From DATNFP01 sp035606335 (GTDB lineage: Bacteria; Bacteroidota; Bacteroidia; Chitinophagales; Chitinophagaceae), in the NCBI GenBank assembly GCA_035606335.1, contig DATNFP010000199.1, forward strand, positions 1-53,634: a DNA stretch of 53,634 nt, given 5' to 3'. The position numbers and the translations under genes were made by a program. Each line of letters opens with the position of its first letter. Positions within the stretch are counted from its first letter, which is position 1. Below the pieces are notes generated by a model. The model saw only the letters and a program-made list of their open reading frames with translations. It did not search any database and was not told the DNA's origin. Shown piece by piece: positions 50,196 to 53,634 of this stretch.

Positions 50196-51860
50196 TTAAT
50201 ACTGGTCTTTATTTATCATACTCCAATCTACAATATGCCATTTACCTCCCGTCTGAAATAATAATTCGAATCGTTGATAAGGTTTTTTTAATACCACATC
50301 ATAGTACCGACCCACATCTATCATATTCACTTTATAATCTTCAGTTTGGTAACTGCCTGCGCCTAAATGTTCCCGCAACCACCACGTCCCCCATTGGTTC
50401 AGTGTTACTCTTACTGTACTGTCATTTATAACAGTTGCGTGTGCGCCATCATCGGGTGTGGTCATATAGTAAGCCATTACATCATACACAGTATCTTTTA
50501 TAGTATTTTGAGTAAGCAAATTATGCATTTGTTTAAACCCTTGTCCCTCCTGTGCGCCGATCATTGGTATGCCTTTTAGGCTTTCCGGTAGATCCAGTAA
50601 CAAAACTATTTTATCATCTGTAGAGGGAAAATGATGTAACAGCTTATCAATTACCTTTTCGGACTGATTCCAATATTTATTGATCTTTACAGTAAAATAA
50701 ATATTCATCAGCCCGTATAAAAATAATATTGCCAATGCTATTGGCTTTTTAAAAGCTAAAATAACCACTAATGCGAGCAGCATACATACAAAAGCATCGA
50801 GCAAATAAGAATACCTGTCAAATTCTACATAAAAACCTAGTGGAAACCATATAGGCATAAGCATGGACATTGATATAATTACCCATGCAGAAATCAATAC
50901 CACTGCCTTCCACTGTACGCTCATCTTCCTGAAGCGAAAAGCAGTATATCCAAAAGCTAATACAAATACGCCATAAAAAGAGATTAAAAAACTTTTAGAT
51001 TCGCACAGGTGATACACTGTATTACGAAAATCATCAGAAAGATACCTGCCTGATAATAAGATGTGAAATAAGTATTTGGGAGGTTTATATAAATAATCAA
51101 TTGATGGATTGAACGCCCCGATATGCGCAACATTCGATCCGTAAACGAGTTTTAATACTGCTATATGTATAGCGAAGAGAAGTGCCTGGGGTAATAAAAA
51201 GTATAAAAGAGCTTTTTTAAACCTTGCTTTATCTATGTTTAATGCCAGGCGGTAATACAATATCAATGTAAATACAAACAGTGGTGTCAGATAAAAAACT
51301 TCCAGTGAGTAGGTGGAAAGAAAAAATAATATTCCAGCCCACCATATATATTTTGTATGCGCATGATATAAATAAAGTTGAGTAAGCGATAATATGATCA
51401 ATATCAGCAAAAAGCCCTGTAAAAAATGAAAAGAGGGCTTCCAGACTATCACTTCAGAAATGTAGGGACATACACAGTATAGGATAGCACCACATATCGC
51501 GATCAGATATGCGTTTTTAATTCCAGAATCCTGAAAGATCCGCCGGCAGATGGTAAATAATAAAAAGCTGTTGATAGTGTGTAGTGTAATATGCAACAGA
51601 TGCCACAGCCATGGATTAGTGCCCAGTAGTTTATAAAATAAGTAAGTATTAAATTGAGTGAATTGGTAAAGACTGTCTATACCGGAGTTCTTCCTGTTCA
51701 GGTAATCAAAGAAATTTTGATTTTTAACGGAATCGAGCCAACCCGGGAAATCACTTACAAAACCGGCTCTGGCAGCAGGCAGGTATAAAACAAATACTAT
51801 AGACCACAACAGGCAAAATGATAGCAGGCCGTTTTTATCAATGGTTTTTCGGAATAACAT
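50196..51860 (-). CDS. Multi-spanning GT-C-like membrane protein (paralog 1)
   Basis: 554 residues, paralog of the gene 10 bases downstream, matching it along the full length: GFVSDFPGWLDSVKNQNFFDYLNR, YQFTQFNTYLFYKLLGTNPWLWHLLHITLHTINSF, CVCPYISEVIVWKPSFHF, YSLEVFYLTPLF and a C-terminal VDWSM...DQY. The pair is a tandem duplication, read in one transcript. Divergence is clear but all shared loops are kept, suggesting two related substrates or a hetero-oligomer. A divergent spacer of 101 bases separates it from the PaaE-like gene. Confidence 0.65.
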   Translation of the reverse strand: MLFRKTIDKNGLLSFCLLWSIVFVLYLPAARAGFVSDFPGWLDSVKNQNFFDYLNRKNSGIDSLYQFTQFNTYLFYKLLGTNPWLWHLLHITLHTINSFLLFTICRRIFQDSGIKNAYLIAICGAILYCVCPYISEVIVWKPSFHFLQGFLLILIILSLTQLYLYHAHTKYIWWAGILFFLSTYSLEVFYLTPLFVFTLILYYRLALNIDKARFKKALLYFLLPQALLFAIHIAVLKLVYGSNVAHIGAFNPSIDYLYKPPKYLFHILLSGRYLSDDFRNTVYHLCESKSFLISFYGVFVLAFGYTAFRFRKMSVQWKAVVLISAWVIISMSMLMPIWFPLGFYVEFDRYSYLLDAFVCMLLALVVILAFKKPIALAILFLYGLMNIYFTVKINKYWNQSEKVIDKLLHHFPSTDDKIVLLLDLPESLKGIPMIGAQEGQGFKQMHNLLTQNTIKDTVYDVMAYYMTTPDDGAHATVINDSTVRVTLNQWGTWWLREHLGAGSYQTEDYKVNMIDVGRYYDVVLKKPYQRFELLFQTGGKWHIVDWSMINKDQY

Positions 51861-51961
51861 TGTGGGCTGGTTTCTCCAAATATTATAAGCACATAAACAT
51901 ACTTATAAAACATGGAACAAGTATATTGCGCCTGCCTATTTTGTAACAAAGACATTATTGT

Positions 51962-53014
51962 ATGCCAGAATATGAAGAAACATACAAGCCGGTATTGATA
52001 AGCGAAATAAAGCAGGAAAAAAAAGATGTCAAATCATTTACAATAACTCCTGAAGACGGGCAACCTATTTCATATCTCTCCGGCCAGTTTCTAACGTTTG
52101 TTTTTTATCATCATCAGAGAGAGGAAAGAAGGTCTTTTTCTATTTCTAGCAGTCCTGTTGTTGATGAGCCATTGTCATTTACCATTAAAAGAGTGGAAAA
52201 TGGTGCATATTCCCGGTATTTTATAGATAAGGCTAAAGTAGGGGATAGATTATATACTACAGGCGCAGCAGGATTATTTACCCTTCCTGAAGAGTATGCT
52301 TCTTTCAGGCAAATATTTTTTTTCGCAGCAGGCATAGGGATAACACCTATTTATTCACTGATAAAAACATTGCTCCACACTCGACCAGATCTGGATGTGG
52401 TACTCGTGTACAGTAACAGGAATATTGATGAGGTAGTTTTTTATGATGAATTACAGACGCTTGCGCTTACGTTCAAAAGCAGGTTCAGAATAGAATATCT
52501 GTTCAGCACAGCTTTTGACCTTTCAAGAGCACGGTTGAACAAATTGTTACTTCCTATTTTAATAAATGAGTACGCAACTGTAGAAAAAGAAAAAATGCTT
52601 TTCTATACCTGCGGGCCGTTTGTGTATATGCGTATGGTCATTATAACCCTCGAGGAATTAGGAATAAGCTCATCTCAGATCAAAAAAGAAAACTTCAATA
52701 CTGAAGATAGGACAATCAAAAAAATAGAACCTCCTGATAAAGATACCCATAATGTATTGCTAAAATGGAATGGCAAAGAATACCATTTTACATCCCAATA
52801 TCCTGATACAATTTTGCGGTCTGCAAAAAAGAATAATATCGCTTTGCCTTATAGTTGCGAGATAGGTCGGTGCGGTAGTTGTGTAGCTACCTGCACAAAA
52901 GGAAATGTTTGGATTTCTTACAATGAAGTATTAATGGAATCAGATATTGCGAAAGGAAAAGTATTGACATGCGTAGGCTATCCGGTAAACGGAGATATAG
53001 TGCTGGAGCTATAG
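51962..53014 (+). CDS. Ferredoxin-domain NAD(P)H reductase (PaaE/HCR-like)
   Basis: 350 residues in three domains: FAD-binding barrel (RRSFSISSSP near 56-65), NAD(P)-binding domain (FFAAGIGITPIYSLI; CGPFVYM) and a C-terminal plant-type 2Fe-2S ferredoxin domain. Cluster cysteines are Cys299, Cys304, Cys307 and Cys337 (PYSCEIGRCGSC ... LTCVGY). Such reductases pass electrons from NAD(P)H to an oxygenase or similar partner. No oxygenase subunit lies beside it in the window, so the true partner is elsewhere and paa function should not be assumed. Confidence 0.88.
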   Translation: MPEYEETYKPVLISEIKQEKKDVKSFTITPEDGQPISYLSGQFLTFVFYHHQREERRSFSISSSPVVDEPLSFTIKRVENGAYSRYFIDKAKVGDRLYTTGAAGLFTLPEEYASFRQIFFFAAGIGITPIYSLIKTLLHTRPDLDVVLVYSNRNIDEVVFYDELQTLALTFKSRFRIEYLFSTAFDLSRARLNKLLLPILINEYATVEKEKMLFYTCGPFVYMRMVIITLEELGISSSQIKKENFNTEDRTIKKIEPPDKDTHNVLLKWNGKEYHFTSQYPDTILRSAKKNNIALPYSCEIGRCGSCVATCTKGNVWISYNEVLMESDIAKGKVLTCVGYPVNGDIVLEL

Positions 53015-53197
53015 CGGGAAATATTATATTTAAATTATTTACAAAATCTTACTGTCTTATAGTTAATATGGATATCAATGACAATAAGATTAATGTCTTT
53101 ATTATTGCCAGATTTTCTGTCAATATTTATATATTTATTAGGGAAAATTTAGAAGGTTGTAAATGGTTATTAAATAGGTGCTTATAAGGGTATATAA

Positions 53198-53634
53198 ATG
53201 AGGAAGAGAATATTAATCATAGAGGAAAATGAAGGCGATTTTCAATCGCTTCATCTACAACTTTTAATGATAGGCTATGTATCTGAAAATATATGTTGGC
53301 ATAGATCAATTAAGGATATTCAATTAAATGTTGCTGCTGAGCCACAGATTATTTTTATTGCTGTTGCATCTCCGATTGAGTATTATAAAGTTTTGATATC
53401 CCAAATACAGGAAAAATTCAACCATACTCCGATTATTGCTATATGCAATACCAGTTGCAGTGAGGTTGTTACAAAAGCAAAAAACTTAAGTGTACAGGAT
53501 TATCTTTTAAAAGGGGATTTTGATTCGAAGTTGTTGGGCAAGGCGATAGAATACTCTATTACAAAAAATTCGTTAAGGGAAAAGATAGAAGAGGTAGAGA
53601 ATATTTTTGAAAGCATTAGCGATGCTTTTTTTGC
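53198..53634 (+). CDS. Degenerate receiver plus PAS signalling protein, 5' part
   Basis: The ATG at 53198 opens a frame that runs off the right edge (145 residues seen). Residues 1-120 have receiver-like topology: RILIIEENEGDFQSL in place of the acidic pocket, IIFIAVASP where the phosphoacceptor Asp is expected (no Asp present), PIIAICNTS for the switch and QDYLLKGDFD with the conserved Lys. Near residue 135, VENIFESISDAFF looks like the start of a PAS domain, so it is probably the front of a sensor kinase or PAS protein. It cannot be phosphorylated in the usual way. Confidence 0.7.
   Translation, partial: MRKRILIIEENEGDFQSLHLQLLMIGYVSENICWHRSIKDIQLNVAAEPQIIFIAVASPIEYYKVLISQIQEKFNHTPIIAICNTSCSEVVTKAKNLSVQDYLLKGDFDSKLLGKAIEYSITKNSLREKIEEVENIFESISDAFF

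Noticed and set aside
52969..53187. Plus-strand 72-residue frame
   Set aside because: It overlaps the end of the reductase gene and continues into AT-rich spacer with no domain-like features.
1..53634. CRISPR array, tRNA or rRNA gene, insertion sequence
   Set aside because: No regularly spaced identical repeats, cloverleaf-like sequence or transposase motif was noticed. The 21-bp array at 23.5-23.76 kb is too degenerate and closely spaced to be CRISPR.

Overview
The window looks like a chromosomal segment of a gliding-clade Bacteroidota bacterium, most likely Chitinophagaceae or a near relative. Evidence: type A and type B (CHU_C-like) type IX secretion sorting domains, a PID-CTERM-like small protein, TAnnTTTG promoter elements in place of sigma70 -10 boxes, weak Shine-Dalgarno use, and moderate to high AT content. 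No tRNA, rRNA or CRISPR array was seen.

Layout. (1) 1-3,860: housekeeping genes: the mnmG 3' end, recX, apaG, a single-domain response regulator, and typA with a TACCTTTG promoter, a leader hairpin and a clear terminator. (2) 3,938-20,880: a cell-surface locus. A pair made of a ~135-aa secreted protein and a ~930-1,007-aa adhesin-like protein with a C-terminal gliding-type sorting domain occurs three times; two ~380-aa type A T9SS cargo paralogs sit between copies 2 and 3, and a 1,283-aa GEVED/Ig-like surface protein follows. (3) 21,016-22,480: the PID-CTERM-like protein and a Crp/Fnr regulator. (4) 22,927-43,668: a phage-like locus for a contractile-tailed particle with Mu-type structural homologies. 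Packaging and neck genes (TerS, TerL, gp36-like, portal, tail terminator) lie on the minus strand. Protease/scaffold, capsid, holin, endolysin, sheath, tube, frameshifted chaperone, tape measure, baseplate and fibre genes lie on the plus strand. The two arms diverge from a perfect 11-bp dyad. No integrase, transposase, repressor, replication gene or MuF-type head protein is visible, so this is either a domesticated or defective prophage or a candidate gene-transfer-agent-like element.

(5) 43,727-51,860: surface-modification genes next to the fibre end: two further beta-helix proteins related to the fibre, an acyltransferase-3 membrane enzyme, a secreted sialidase-fold protein, a small secreted protein, and two tandem paralogous multi-spanning GT-C-like membrane proteins on the minus strand. 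This may be phage cargo or a host island. (6) 51,962-53,634: a PaaE-type NAD(P)H:ferredoxin-domain reductase and the start of a degenerate-receiver/PAS signalling protein that runs off the window.

The parts most worth follow-up are the structural-only particle locus with its shared divergent operator, the 21-bp-spaced repeat array after the portal gene, the membrane-anchor-like N-terminus on the capsid protein, the fibre with a Sec-type signal peptide, and the triplicated surface-protein cassette. All calls come from reading the sequence; no database search was run.
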